Origin: Cohnella nanjingensis
Lineage (GTDB): Bacteria > Bacillota > Bacilli > Paenibacillales > Paenibacillaceae
Assembly (NCBI RefSeq): GCF_014212125.1
Contig: NZ_JACJVP010000001.1
Location: 1 to 64,000 of the forward strand
Direction: 5' to 3'
Length of the DNA: 64,000 bases
This document shows, piece by piece, positions 1 to 9,068 of the stretch. The position numbers and the translations under genes are program-made. How positions within the stretch are numbered: position 1 is the first letter of the stretch; every line of letters starts with the position of its first letter. The notes below the pieces were generated by a model. That model was given only the letters and a program-made list of their open reading frames with translations. It did no database searches and had not been told where the DNA came from.

Positions 1-1500
1 CTCTCGAAGCGCATGACGCCGGACGATATCCACCCGCGCGGACGGCCGCACCTGGCGTTCCTGCGCGCGGCCGCCGGCGGCTGGGCGCGGTACGGCGAGA
101 AGCTCGGCACGCACTTCCTGGCGGGCGAGGCGGAGTACCGGCGCTACGTCGCCGAGGAAGAGGCTTCCTGCTTCGTCGCAGCGGTCGACCTGCATATCGA
201 TGCGCCGCTGACGCGCAGCGGGGCGGTCCTGGTCGACACGCCCGGAGCGGATTCGATCAACGCGCGCCATACCGGCGTCGCCTTCGAGTACATCAAGAAC
301 GCCGACGCCGTGCTGTTCGTCACTTATTACAACCACGCCTTCACCGAAGCCGACCGCGGCTTCCTGAACCAGCTCGGCAGCGTGAAGGACGCCTTCGAGC
401 TCGACAAGATGTTCTTCGTCCTGAACGCGGCGGATCTCGCCGCCTCGCCCGAAGAGCTGGCTTCGGTGCAGCAGCACGTGGAGCAGCAGCTGCTGAAGCA
501 TGGCATCCGCAGACCGCGGCTGTTCCCGGTGTCCAGCCTGCAGGCGCTGGAAGCGAAGCTGGGGCGGTCGGCGGAAGCGCTCGAAGCTTCCGGCCTCGCC
601 GACTTCGAAGCGGCGTTCCGCCGCTTCGCCCAGGAGGAGCTCGGCAGTCTCGCCCTCGCGGCGGCGCGCCAGCAGCTGACGCGCATCGAGGGGCTGATCG
701 ACGGCCTGCTCCGGTCGGCCGGCGAGGACGCCGCGACCCGGCAGGCGCGCACGGCGCGTCTGCTGGACGAAGCGGCCAAGCTGCGCAGCGCCTGGCAGGC
801 CGAGCTGTCCGAGGCGGCCGTCCAGCCGTTGACGCAGGAGCTCGTAGAGCAGCTGTACCATCTGCGCCGAAGGGTGCAGTACCGGTTCGGCGAACACTTC
901 GCGAGCGCGTTCCACCCTTCGGTGCTGCAGGACGACGGCCGCGATCTGAAGAAGCTGATCCAGTCGTGCTGGCTCGATCTGAAGCGCGGCGTCGCCGAGG
1001 ACCTGCAGCAGGAGCTCCGGTCCGCGGGGCTCCGCCTCGAGGTCGCCTTACAGCGCAGCGTGGCGGAACGTATCGCGGACGGCATCGCCCGCTCCGAGCT
1101 GGACGGCTTCTCTCCGGAGCTGCCGCCGAAGCCGGAACTGGGGCTGGCCGGCGCGGGAGGAGATCCGTTCAAGGACCGGCCCGCGATTGACGCGCGCCAA
1201 CTGTGGAACGCGTTCCGCAGCCCGAAGCATTTCTTCGAGAAACAAGGCAGCCGCGCGCTCCGCGACGCGCTCGAGACGGAGCTGTTCCGCGCGGCGGACG
1301 ATTGGCTCGAAGAGACGAAGCGGGCATGGACCGTCGCCGTGGAAACCGCCTTCCGCGAGACGCTCGGGCAGGCCGGCGAAGCGTTGGCGGCGGAGCTCGG
1401 TACGTTCGCTTCCGGCCTGGAGCAAGAACGGCTCCAGCCGGGCGCCGAACAAGAGCTGGCTAGGATTCGCGAAGCGTGGACCAAACTAAAAAACGGGTGA
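1..1500 (+). CDS. Dynamin-family GTPase, C-terminal part (5' end outside window)
   Basis: The frame is open to the left edge, so only the last 499 residues are visible. The G3 motif DTPG lies at visible residues 79-82, followed by a stretch typical of bacterial dynamin-like proteins (NADAVLFVTYY). LNAADL takes the place of the G4 motif, and the rest is a long Ala/Glu/Leu-rich helical stalk. The P-loop (G1) must lie upstream of the window. Bacterial dynamin-like proteins (DynA/YpbR in Bacillus) bind GTP and remodel or tether the cytoplasmic membrane; some carry two GTPase modules in tandem, and this could be the second. The stop is followed by a weak hairpin terminator. Family assignment is good; full length and copy number of modules cannot be seen. 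Confidence 0.8.
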   Translation, partial: LSKRMTPDDIHPRGRPHLAFLRAAAGGWARYGEKLGTHFLAGEAEYRRYVAEEEASCFVAAVDLHIDAPLTRSGAVLVDTPGADSINARHTGVAFEYIKNADAVLFVTYYNHAFTEADRGFLNQLGSVKDAFELDKMFFVLNAADLAASPEELASVQQHVEQQLLKHGIRRPRLFPVSSLQALEAKLGRSAEALEASGLADFEAAFRRFAQEELGSLALAAARQQLTRIEGLIDGLLRSAGEDAATRQARTARLLDEAAKLRSAWQAELSEAAVQPLTQELVEQLYHLRRRVQYRFGEHFASAFHPSVLQDDGRDLKKLIQSCWLDLKRGVAEDLQQELRSAGLRLEVALQRSVAERIADGIARSELDGFSPELPPKPELGLAGAGGDPFKDRPAIDARQLWNAFRSPKHFFEKQGSRALRDALETELFRAADDWLEETKRAWTVAVETAFRETLGQAGEALAAELGTFASGLEQERLQPGAEQELARIREAWTKLKNG

Positions 1501-1545
1501 ACGGACGCGTCAGGCAACCGTTCTCATATCCGAACGGAATCGGCT

Positions 1546-1584
1546 TTTCTACATCGTTACGCGATTGTAGAAAGGCCTTTTCTT
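1546..1584 (+). terminator. Possible terminator of the dynamin-like gene
   Basis: TTTCTACA (1546-1553) pairs with TGTAGAAA (1566-1573), extended by TCG/CGA, and is followed by a T-rich tract. The U-run is interrupted, so it may be weak. Confidence 0.5.
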
Positions 1585-1727
1585 GCGTTTTCCCCCGAAT
1601 TCGCCATATTGCTGGTCAAATGTGGGATGTAAGGGTTTATTTCAGATGATTTGGGAGATATCTGGACCCTGGTTCGGCTGAATGGGGCCTGAACCTGCTG
1701 AGGCGCCGTCAGCCCCTCTTACGCCGT

Positions 1728-1756
1728 TTGAAGGGTTGTGACGATCCTGTTACACT
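1728..1756 (+). promoter_or_regulatory. Sigma-A-like promoter for the ABC exporter operon
   Basis: TTGAAG (1728-1733) and TACACT (1751-1756) are separated by 17 bp, 37 bp before the TTG start of the first ABC gene. Both boxes are close to consensus. Confidence 0.5.
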
Positions 1757-1792
1757 TCCGTCGTAACGAGATCCGAGGAGGACTGACGTTTT

Positions 1793-3583
1793 TTGGACAT
1801 ATTTCGGGGACTGAAGCAGTTTTTCTGGGCAGACAAAGGATTTCTGGCGGGCTCGGTGCTCGGCTTGGCTGCGGCGACAGCGCTCGGCCTGATCTATCCG
1901 CTCTTGCTCAAGGTGCTGATCGACGACATGATCACGCCGAAAAAATTCGACGGGGTGCTCGGGCTCGCGCTGCTCGCAGTCGGCATCATCGTGGTCAAAT
2001 CGGCTTGCCAATACGTTCACGGCTTCAGCGGCGGACGGCTCGGCAACCGGCTCGCTTACCGGCTTCGCAACACCAGCTACGAGAAATTGCAATCCTTGTC
2101 CTTCTCGTTCTACGATTCGGCCCGGACCGGCGACCTGATGTCTCGTCTGACGGCGGACATCGAGGGGATCCGGAACTTCATCGGCTTCGGCTTCGCCCAG
2201 TTGCTCAACACGGCATTTCTCGTCGTGTTCGGCTTCGGCATGATGTTCGCCATCGATTGGCCGCTGGCGCTCATGACGCTGGCGATGATCCCGATCATCG
2301 GCTTCGTGGCGATCAAGTTCGAACTGAACATCCACCCGGTGTTCCGATCGATCCGCGCGGCGATCAGCCGGCTGACGACCAGCGTGCAAGAGAACATCAT
2401 GGGGGTACGGACGGTCAAATCGTTCTCCAGCGAAGCGTACGAGTACAAAAAGTTCGACGGGGGCAACGCGCAGTACAAAGACAACAACCTGTCGCTCGCG
2501 GGCGTATGGGCCAAATATTTTCCGATCATCGAATTCATCGCGAACCTCAGCATTGCCCTGTTGCTGCTGGTCGGCGGCTGGCGCGTCATTAACGGCTCGA
2601 TGACGCTCGGCGCGCTGATCTCCTTGAACGGGATGCTCGGCATGATCGTGGCGCCGCTGTGGACGCTCGGCTTCCAGATCAACAACTACACGCAATCCAA
2701 GGCGGCCGGCGAACGTCTGCTCGAGCTTTTGAACAAGCCGATCGCGGTCCGCAACGTGGAACATCCGCTCGTCTTGGAGGACAGCGCGGTCCGCGGACAT
2801 CTGCAGTACCGCGACGTCAGCTTCCGCTATCCGAACCACGAGGAGCAGCCTTCGGCGCTGCTAGGCTTCGATCTCGACGCGCCTCCGGGCTCCGTCATCG
2901 GCATCTTGGGCGGCACGGGAGCGGGCAAGTCCACGATCGTGCAGCTGCTGCTGCGCGCCTACGACGTCGGGGACGGCTCGATCACGCTCGACGGCGTCGA
3001 CATCCGCAATATCGAACTGGAGAGCCTGCGGCGCCAGACCGCGATCGTCTATCAGGAGTCGTTCCTGTTCTCGACGACGATCCGCGAGAACATCTCGTAC
3101 GGCCGTGCGGACGCGACCCAAGAAGAGATCGAGGAGGCCGCTCGGCTCGCCCAGGCGCATGAATTCATCATGGAGCTGCCCGACGGCTACGATACGATCG
3201 TAGGCGAGCGGGGGATGGGGCTGTCCGGCGGCCAGAAGCAGCGGATCGCGATCGCGCGCGCTCTGCTCCTGAAGCCTCGCGTTCTCATTCTAGACGACTC
3301 TACCAGCGCGCTCGACATGGAGACCGAGCATCAGATTCAGCTTGCGCTGCGTCAGGTGATGGCGGGCAAGACGACGTTCATCATCGCGCACCGGATCTCT
3401 TCCCTGCGGTCCGCGAACGAGATTCTCGTGCTGGATCGCGGCCGCGTCACGCAGCGTGGCAGGCACGAGCAACTGGTTCGCGCGCCCGGCCTCTACCGGG
3501 AGACCTATCGTACGCAGTACGCGGACCGGCCGGATGAGCTGGGCGAAGAAGCGACGGCGGGCGAGAGGAGAGTGACGGGATGA
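1793..3583 (+). CDS. ABC exporter half-transporter, degenerate-site subunit (heterodimer subunit 1)
   Basis: 596 residues: an N-terminal six-helix transmembrane domain (about 15-310) and a C-terminal ATPase domain. Walker A is GGTGAGKST and the signature is a canonical LSGGQ. After Walker B the usual catalytic glutamate is aspartate (LILDDSTSALD, Asp502). The start is TTG with AGGAGG at 1776-1781, 11 nt upstream. The stop overlaps the next gene's start (ATGA), so the two are translationally coupled. The Asp here and the altered signature in the partner are the hallmark of heterodimeric type IV exporters with one consensus and one degenerate ATP site (TM287/288, BmrCD, LmrCD). It probably exports hydrophobic drugs, lipids or a peptide; the substrate is unknown. 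Confidence 0.9.
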   Translation: MDIFRGLKQFFWADKGFLAGSVLGLAAATALGLIYPLLLKVLIDDMITPKKFDGVLGLALLAVGIIVVKSACQYVHGFSGGRLGNRLAYRLRNTSYEKLQSLSFSFYDSARTGDLMSRLTADIEGIRNFIGFGFAQLLNTAFLVVFGFGMMFAIDWPLALMTLAMIPIIGFVAIKFELNIHPVFRSIRAAISRLTTSVQENIMGVRTVKSFSSEAYEYKKFDGGNAQYKDNNLSLAGVWAKYFPIIEFIANLSIALLLLVGGWRVINGSMTLGALISLNGMLGMIVAPLWTLGFQINNYTQSKAAGERLLELLNKPIAVRNVEHPLVLEDSAVRGHLQYRDVSFRYPNHEEQPSALLGFDLDAPPGSVIGILGGTGAGKSTIVQLLLRAYDVGDGSITLDGVDIRNIELESLRRQTAIVYQESFLFSTTIRENISYGRADATQEEIEEAARLAQAHEFIMELPDGYDTIVGERGMGLSGGQKQRIAIARALLLKPRVLILDDSTSALDMETEHQIQLALRQVMAGKTTFIIAHRISSLRSANEILVLDRGRVTQRGRHEQLVRAPGLYRETYRTQYADRPDELGEEATAGERRVTG

Positions 3584-5379
3584 GCAGGCAGTTCCAATAT
3601 CAGGACGACGTCCTGATCGAAAAATCGTTCAACTGGAAGCAAATGGCCCGGTTGTTCAACTACTTGAAGCCTTATCGCAGCGCGGTCGTCAAGGTCGTCC
3701 TCGTCATGATGATCTTCGGCATGCTGACGCGGCTCGCGATCCCGCTCTTGATCGGCACCGCGATCGACCAGGTCATCGATCCGAGCCGGGGCAGCGGCCA
3801 CGTCGGCTTCCTCATCGGCTTGGTCGGCGGGATGCTCTTGATGTATCTGCTGCGCTGGTGGGCGCAGCACTACACGATCACGCACACGAACGACATCGGA
3901 CAGAAAGTCATTTTCGATCTTCGGTCCGCGCTGTTCAAGCACGTCCAGAGCCTCTCGTTCCGCTTCTTCGACAAAAGGCCGGCAGGTTCCGTCCTCGTGC
4001 GCATCACGAACGACGTGAACGCGCTGCAGGATCTGCTCTCGAACGGCGTCGTGAACTCGGTTATCGACATTACGCAGCTGATCGGCATCATCGTTATCCT
4101 GCTCGTGCTGCAGCCGAAGCTGGCGATCGCCGTCATGATCACGGTGCCTCTGCTCTTCATCGTCTCGTCTTCGCTGCGCAAGCGCACGCGGATGGCGTGG
4201 CAGACGGTGCGGATCAAGCAGTCCCGCATCAACTCGCATTTGAACGAAGCGATCCAGGGCATGCGGGTTACCCAGGCGTTCGCCCAAGAAAAAGAGAACA
4301 TGACGTTCTTCGAAAATATGAACCGAAGCAGCATCCGCTCCTGGAATCTGGCCTCCTCGTTGAACCAACTGTTCGGCCCGGTCATCGAGGTGACCTCGGC
4401 GATCGGGACGCTGATCCTGCTGTTGTACGGGACGCATCTCATTCAAGCGGAAGAGCTGACGGTCGGCGTGCTCGTCATGTTCATTACTTATGTGAGCAAC
4501 TTCTGGGAGCCGATCAACCGGCTCGGTCAGATGTATTCGATGCTCTTGATCTCCATGTCCTCGGCGGAGCGCATCTTCGAGTACATGGACGAGAAGCCGA
4601 TCGTGGCCGAAAAGCCCGACGCCAAGCCGCTGCCGCACGTGCAAGGGCACGTCCGCTTCGACAACGTGGTGTTCGGCTACGAGCCGGGGCGCCCGGCGCT
4701 GAAGGGCTTGAATCTGGACATTCAGCCGGGGATGACGGTCGCGCTGGTCGGCCATACCGGCTCCGGCAAGAGCACGATCGTGAACCTGCTCTGCCGGTTC
4801 TACGACACGATCGAAGGCCGCGTCATGATCGACGGCACCGACGTGCGCGACGTCACGCTGGGCTCGCTGCGCGAGCAGATCGGCATCGTCATGCAGGATA
4901 CGTTCGTCTTCTCCGGCACGATCCGGGAGAACATCCGCTACGGCCGGCCGACCGCGACCGACGCCGAAGTCGAGGCCGCGGCGCGTTCGGTCAGGGCCCA
5001 CGACTTCATCGTGAACCTGCCGAACGGCTACGATACCGAAGTGCAGGAGCGCGGCAGCGCCTTGTCGATGGGCCAGCGCCAGCTGCTGTCCTTCGCCCGC
5101 GCGCTGCTCGCCGATCCGCGCATCCTGATCCTCGACGAAGCGACCGCGAGCATCGACACCGAGACGGAACTGCGCATCCAGGAAGCGCTCGGCACGCTGC
5201 TCGATGGCCGCACGTCGTTTATCGTCGCGCACCGGTTGTCGACGATCCGTCATGCGGATTTGATCGTCGTGCTCGACCACGGCGTCATCGTCGAGCAGGG
5301 CAACCACGACCAGCTCATGCGGTCGGGCGGCCATTATCGCGGCCTGATCGAGGCGCAGTACCGGTTCTTGTCGGCCTGA
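3580..5379 (+). CDS. ABC exporter half-transporter, consensus-site subunit (heterodimer subunit 2)
   Basis: 599 residues: transmembrane domain (about 25-330) followed by an ATPase domain. Walker A is GHTGSGKST, Walker B is LILDEATASID with the catalytic Glu present, and the signature is altered to LSMGQ. The start ATG overlaps the upstream stop by four bases. In heterodimeric exporters the active ATP site is built from this subunit's Walker motifs and the partner's canonical LSGGQ, while the other site cannot hydrolyse efficiently. The sequence pattern in this pair fits that exactly. A hairpin terminator follows 68 bp downstream, so the operon holds two genes. Function as a multidrug or lipid exporter is inference from the family. 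Confidence 0.9.
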   Translation: MSRQFQYQDDVLIEKSFNWKQMARLFNYLKPYRSAVVKVVLVMMIFGMLTRLAIPLLIGTAIDQVIDPSRGSGHVGFLIGLVGGMLLMYLLRWWAQHYTITHTNDIGQKVIFDLRSALFKHVQSLSFRFFDKRPAGSVLVRITNDVNALQDLLSNGVVNSVIDITQLIGIIVILLVLQPKLAIAVMITVPLLFIVSSSLRKRTRMAWQTVRIKQSRINSHLNEAIQGMRVTQAFAQEKENMTFFENMNRSSIRSWNLASSLNQLFGPVIEVTSAIGTLILLLYGTHLIQAEELTVGVLVMFITYVSNFWEPINRLGQMYSMLLISMSSAERIFEYMDEKPIVAEKPDAKPLPHVQGHVRFDNVVFGYEPGRPALKGLNLDIQPGMTVALVGHTGSGKSTIVNLLCRFYDTIEGRVMIDGTDVRDVTLGSLREQIGIVMQDTFVFSGTIRENIRYGRPTATDAEVEAAARSVRAHDFIVNLPNGYDTEVQERGSALSMGQRQLLSFARALLADPRILILDEATASIDTETELRIQEALGTLLDGRTSFIVAHRLSTIRHADLIVVLDHGVIVEQGNHDQLMRSGGHYRGLIEAQYRFLSA

Positions 5380-5447
5380 ATGGCGGCTGCCTTTAGCAAG
5401 GCTTGCAATAACGGGGCAGGCTTGCGCAACGCCAAGTTAACCGTTTC

Positions 5448-5495
5448 AAACCGCCTCTCGCTGGCTATCTGGCCGCGAAGGGCGGTTTTTGTTTC
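5448..5495 (+). terminator. Terminator of the ABC exporter operon
   Basis: AAACCGCC (5448-5455) pairs with GGCGGTTT (5481-5488), followed by TTTTGTTTC. Confidence 0.7.
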
Positions 5496-5708
5496 TCTAT
5501 GCGTTGGGCGGGACATCACATGCGCAGCTGCACCTGACTCGGGGCGGGCGTATTCAGGCGTTCTTTCGAGAGAGGACATCAGGCGCGTCCACGGCGATGA
5601 GGCGCTTGGAAGATGAAGTCCGGCAAAGATATGGCGCGAAAGCTGACGATTCGAGAGTCGGCGGTAAGTTGCTCGCACTGTCGACGCGCGCATACCGCGA
5701 CCCGCGCA
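5496..5708. other. Intergenic stretch without a supported gene
   Basis: Between the exporter terminator and the repeat array I see no reading frame with a ribosome binding site and no recognisable protein or RNA. Confidence 0.5.
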
Positions 5709-5938
5709 GATAACCCGCCTCACGGGTTATCTCGCCCCATCGGCGTCCGTATCCCGCGCCGATAACCCGCAAATCCGGTTATCTCGCCCCAACGGCGTCC
5801 GAATCCCGCGCCGATAACCCGCTTCACGGGTTATCTCGCCCCAACGGCGTTCGAATCCTGTGTCGATAACTCGCTTCACGGGTTATCTCGCCCCATCGGC
5901 GTCCGAATCCCGCGCCGATAACTCGAATATGCGATAAC
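5709..5938. repeat. Tandem array of a 52-bp unit, 4.4 copies, each with a hairpin
   Basis: Units start at 5709, 5761, 5813, 5865 and 5917, exactly 52 bp apart; the fifth is partial. Each begins with an inverted repeat (GATAACCCG, short loop, CGGGTTATC) and continues with a conserved spacer of the type CTCGCCCCAACGGCGTCC. Copies differ at a few positions, including paired changes such as GATAACTCG. It lies 62 bp upstream of the SGNH hydrolase gene. 52 is not a multiple of three and no frame has a start site, so it is not coding. Confidence 0.9.
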
Positions 5939-6000
5939 CGCCCGTCAGCCCGCCCATTTGATAATTGCCGTCAGAAAAGTTATTGTGAAGGAATGCGAAA

Positions 6001-6861
6001 TTGGAAATCCATGTGAGATGGGAAAGCGAGATGAGGCGGTTGAACAAAAAATCATCCTGGTTGTGGCCGTCGCTAGGGGCCGTCTCGCTGGGCTGCACGG
6101 TGCTGCTCCTGTTCGGGCTCGGCTGGGCGCTGAAGGACGCCTGGGCCCCCGCCGCGGGCATCGCGTTGCCGAGCGCGACGCCGCAGCCCGCGGCTTCGAG
6201 CGGGGATTGGGCGGATAAGCGCGAGCTGCTCGTCACCGCCGTCGGCGATTCGCTCACGCGCGGGACCGGCGACGCGAGCGGACAGGGCTATGTGCGCGGG
6301 ACGGTCGAGCGTTTGGCGAAAGGGCTGGGCAAGCCCGTGAAGTTGGTCAACAACCTGGGCATCAACGGGCTCGAAGCGTCCAATCTGGCGATTCGGCTGG
6401 ACGACGAGGGATACAAGGGAGCGCTGAGCCAAGCGGATCTGCTCCTGGTGACGATCGGCGGCAACGACCTGTTCCATGTGGCGCAGAACGGAGGCAGCCT
6501 GGTCGACGGCGGGGATATCGACGCGGCGCTGCTGCAGAAGCGGCTCGTCGGCTTGAAGCCGCGGCTTGAGACCGTCTTCCGGAAGCTCCGCGCACTGAAC
6601 CCGAATGCCCGGATCGTCTATGTGGGCCTATACAGTCCGTTCTACGACGTCCCGGCGCTGCGCGAGTCGGTAGGAGCCGTCATCGATGAATGGAACGGGT
6701 ACGCGCGCCGTCTCGCCGACGCGGACGGCGGCATCACGGTCGTCCCTACCTACGATCTGTTCGAGACGGATGTCGCGCGATACTTGTCTTCGGACCATTT
6801 CCATCCGAACGCGGACGGATATGCGCGAATCGCGGAGCGGGTCGCGCAGTCGCTATTATGA
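6001..6861 (+). CDS. Membrane-anchored SGNH/GDSL-family hydrolase (lipase/esterase-like)
   Basis: 286 residues. Residues about 18-45 form one hydrophobic segment, a signal anchor or uncleaved signal, so the catalytic domain is outside the cell. Block I GDSLTRG carries the nucleophile Ser84, GGND is the oxyanion block III, and DHFH holds the catalytic Asp265 and His268. This matches the lysophospholipase-like group that includes Bacillus YpmR. The TTG start at 6001 has GAAGGA 8 nt upstream; an ATG at 6031 is the alternative (276 residues) but its ribosome binding site is poor. The ABC genes follow 22 bp downstream in the same direction and may be co-transcribed. Substrate unknown. Confidence 0.85.
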   Translation: MEIHVRWESEMRRLNKKSSWLWPSLGAVSLGCTVLLLFGLGWALKDAWAPAAGIALPSATPQPAASSGDWADKRELLVTAVGDSLTRGTGDASGQGYVRGTVERLAKGLGKPVKLVNNLGINGLEASNLAIRLDDEGYKGALSQADLLLVTIGGNDLFHVAQNGGSLVDGGDIDAALLQKRLVGLKPRLETVFRKLRALNPNARIVYVGLYSPFYDVPALRESVGAVIDEWNGYARRLADADGGITVVPTYDLFETDVARYLSSDHFHPNADGYARIAERVAQSLL

Positions 6862-6883
6862 TCGAGAAGGAGGCTGCATCCGA

Positions 6884-7849
6884 TTGAAGCTAGTTCGCGA
6901 TGAGGTGGTATTGTCGGTGGAGCGGGTCTCCAAGTCGATCGGGCGCAAGCCGATCATTCACGATATCACGTTCGACGTGCGGGCGGGGGAGATCTTCGGG
7001 TTCCTCGGACCGAACGGATCCGGCAAGACGACGACGATCCGCATGCTCGTCGATCTGATCAAGCCTTCGGGCGGACGCATCACGGTGTGCGGGGAAGACG
7101 TGAACCGTGCGCCCGAGCGCGCTTTGATGCACGTAGGCTGCATCGTGGAAAATCCGGAAATGTACGGTTATATGACGGGCTGGGAAAACCTCGCGCACTT
7201 CGCCCGCATGCAGCGGGACATCACGGACGCGCGAATCGCCGAGGTGGTGGAGATCGTCGGGATGGACGCGCGGATTCACGATAAGGTGAAGACGTATTCG
7301 CTCGGCATGCGGCAGCGGCTCGGCATCGCGCAGGCGCTGCTGGGCGCGCCGAAGCTGCTCATTCTAGACGAGCCCACGAACGGGCTCGATCCGAAGGGGA
7401 TCAAGGAGCTGCGGACGTTCATCCGGGAGCTGGCGGACAGCGGCATGAGCGTCTTCGTCTCCAGCCATCTGCTGAGCGAGATTCAGCTCATGTGCGATCG
7501 CGTCGCCATCATCAGCAAAGGGCGCGTCATCGCGGTCGGCAAGGTGGAGGAGCTCGTCTCCCAAGCCGAGACGTATACGCTGTGGCAGGTCGACGATCCC
7601 GATCGGGCGATCGCGCTCTTCGCGCAGGATGCCGGCGTACGGATCGTCGGGGAGAGCGAGCACCGCATCGACGAGGCGCTGATCGCCTCGCTGCCCGGCG
7701 CCATCGTGACGGCGATGGACCCGTCCGGCGCTTCCGGATGGGTGGAGCGTTTCGTGGCTGCCGGAATCGGGGTACAGGCGGTACATCGGGCCGCGCCGTC
7801 GCTGGAGGAACTATTCTTGAAGCTGACGGAGGGGGAGAAGGTTGGCTAA
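6884..7849 (+). CDS. ABC transporter ATP-binding protein (ABC-2/multidrug type)
   Basis: 321 residues. Walker A GPNGSGKTT, signature LGMRQR within YSLGMRQRLGIAQ, Walker B LLILDEPTNGLD and the switch histidine in SSHLL are all present. The C-terminal 80 residues are the regulatory extension common in this class. The start is TTG at 6884 with AAGGAGG at 6867-6873; a longer frame reaches back into the hydrolase gene but has no ribosome binding site. It powers the membrane subunit encoded next, whose start codon lies inside this gene's last codons. The pair exports an unknown substrate; related systems handle lantibiotics, lipids or drugs. Confidence 0.9.
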   Translation: MKLVRDEVVLSVERVSKSIGRKPIIHDITFDVRAGEIFGFLGPNGSGKTTTIRMLVDLIKPSGGRITVCGEDVNRAPERALMHVGCIVENPEMYGYMTGWENLAHFARMQRDITDARIAEVVEIVGMDARIHDKVKTYSLGMRQRLGIAQALLGAPKLLILDEPTNGLDPKGIKELRTFIRELADSGMSVFVSSHLLSEIQLMCDRVAIISKGRVIAVGKVEELVSQAETYTLWQVDDPDRAIALFAQDAGVRIVGESEHRIDEALIASLPGAIVTAMDPSGASGWVERFVAAGIGVQAVHRAAPSLEELFLKLTEGEKVG

Positions 7850-8828
7850 CCAGCTCGCGTTGATTCAGAACGAGACGCTCAAGGTGTGGAAGAAAAAACG
7901 GTTCGCGGTCGTCGTCCTCATCCTGCTCGTGCTCGTCCCGGTATTCGTCTACGCCCAGATGAAGATCGCGCAGAACAATCAGGACAAGTTCGTGGACTGG
8001 CGGGCGGAGCTTCGGCAGCGCATCATCGACAATACGAACGCGCTCTCGAGCGACCGCGTGCCGGAGGAATGGAAAAAGTGGCGCGTTGCGCTGGTGCAGC
8101 AGTTGCAGTATGATCTGGATCACGACGTCAATCCGAACACGCCGAACGCCGTGACGTTCACGAACAGCTTTTTGCGCAACGCGGTCGGCATGTTCATCCC
8201 GCTCATGGTGCTCGCGATCGCCTCCGATCTCGTCTCGTCGGAGCGCTCGACAGGGACGATCAAGATGCTGTTGACGCGGCCGGTGCGACGATGGCGCATC
8301 CTGCTGTCCAAGCTGATCACGCTCACGCTGTACGTCTCGCTCATCATCGTGGCGACGGCGGCCGTGAGCTACCTGGTCTCCGGACTCGTCTTCGGCTACG
8401 AGGGCTGGCGAGAGCCCGTGTTCGTCGGATTCCGGCTGGCGGGATCGGACATCGACACGGCGGACGTCCACGCGATCACCCAGGGCGCGTTCATGCTGAT
8501 GCTCATGGGACTGGTGTGGTTCTCCGCGATGGTCGTCGCGATCCTCGCGTTCATGGTGTCGGTGCTGGTGCGCAGCACCGCGGCCAGCCTGGTGACGATG
8601 ATGGCGGCAGTCATCTCCGGCGCGATCCTGTCGAACATGGCGTCGTCGTGGAAAAGCGCCAAATATTTGTTCAACGTGAACCTCGATTTGACTGTATATC
8701 TGCAAGGCAGCCCGCCTCCAATCGACGGGATGACACTCGGTTTTTCGCTTGCCGTTCTAGGCGTTTGGGCGATCGCGGCGCTGGTCGTGTCGTTTGCCGT
8801 CTTTACGAAGCAAGATATCTTGAACTAA
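7842..8828 (+). CDS. ABC-2 type transporter permease
   Basis: 328 residues with a hydrophobic N-terminal helix (about 20-40), a polar extracytoplasmic loop (about 45-105), and four to five further transmembrane segments ending near residue 320. The SSERSTGTIKMLLTRPVRR motif is typical of the ABC-2 membrane family. The TTG start at 7842 overlaps the ATPase stop by 8 bp, with a purine-rich GGAGGGGGAGAAG just upstream, so synthesis is coupled. It forms the channel driven by the preceding ATPase. No strong terminator follows; a short AGACG/CGTCT hairpin lies just after the stop. Confidence 0.85.
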   Translation: MANQLALIQNETLKVWKKKRFAVVVLILLVLVPVFVYAQMKIAQNNQDKFVDWRAELRQRIIDNTNALSSDRVPEEWKKWRVALVQQLQYDLDHDVNPNTPNAVTFTNSFLRNAVGMFIPLMVLAIASDLVSSERSTGTIKMLLTRPVRRWRILLSKLITLTLYVSLIIVATAAVSYLVSGLVFGYEGWREPVFVGFRLAGSDIDTADVHAITQGAFMLMLMGLVWFSAMVVAILAFMVSVLVRSTAASLVTMMAAVISGAILSNMASSWKSAKYLFNVNLDLTVYLQGSPPPIDGMTLGFSLAVLGVWAIAALVVSFAVFTKQDILN

Positions 8829-8885
8829 AATAGACGGAAGGTGCGTCTGTCTTGAAAGTTTTCAACGTGTCGAAGCGAACCGGAA

Positions 8886-8995
8886 GCATTCCTTCTTCGG
8901 AGAAGTTTACGTCCGCCTTTTCAATCCGGGAAACCCCATGTTGACGTGGATCGAAGTTTCCCGGATTGGAACAGCGGTCGTCCAAGAAGGAATGC
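8886..8995. repeat. Large nested inverted repeat upstream of parE
   Basis: GCATTCCTTCTT (8886-8897) pairs with AAGAAGGAATGC (8984-8995), and inside them CAATCCGGGAAAC (8922-8934) pairs with GTTTCCCGGATTG (8956-8968) around a 21-nt loop. The stretch between the two arms is partly complementary too. In RNA this would be a long stem about 75 nt before the parE start; in DNA it could be a cruciform or supercoil-sensitive site. Confidence 0.7.
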
Positions 8996-9068
8996 GTGAG
9001 GGCAGCGTCACCAAGACGTTGCATTCTTTCACAACAGACGCAGCAGAGAATCGCTAGGAGGATCCTTC

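Noticed and set aside
5380-5616. 78-codon frame right after the ABC exporter
   Set aside because: No ribosome binding site, it crosses the exporter terminator, and the sequence looks like no known protein.
5709-5938. Possible CRISPR array or riboswitch
   Set aside because: Whole 52-bp units repeat, including the part between hairpins, so there are no spacers; no known riboswitch core is seen.
8829-9068. T-box or other riboswitch before parE
   Set aside because: No specifier loop or T-box consensus was found; only the nested inverted repeat is supported.
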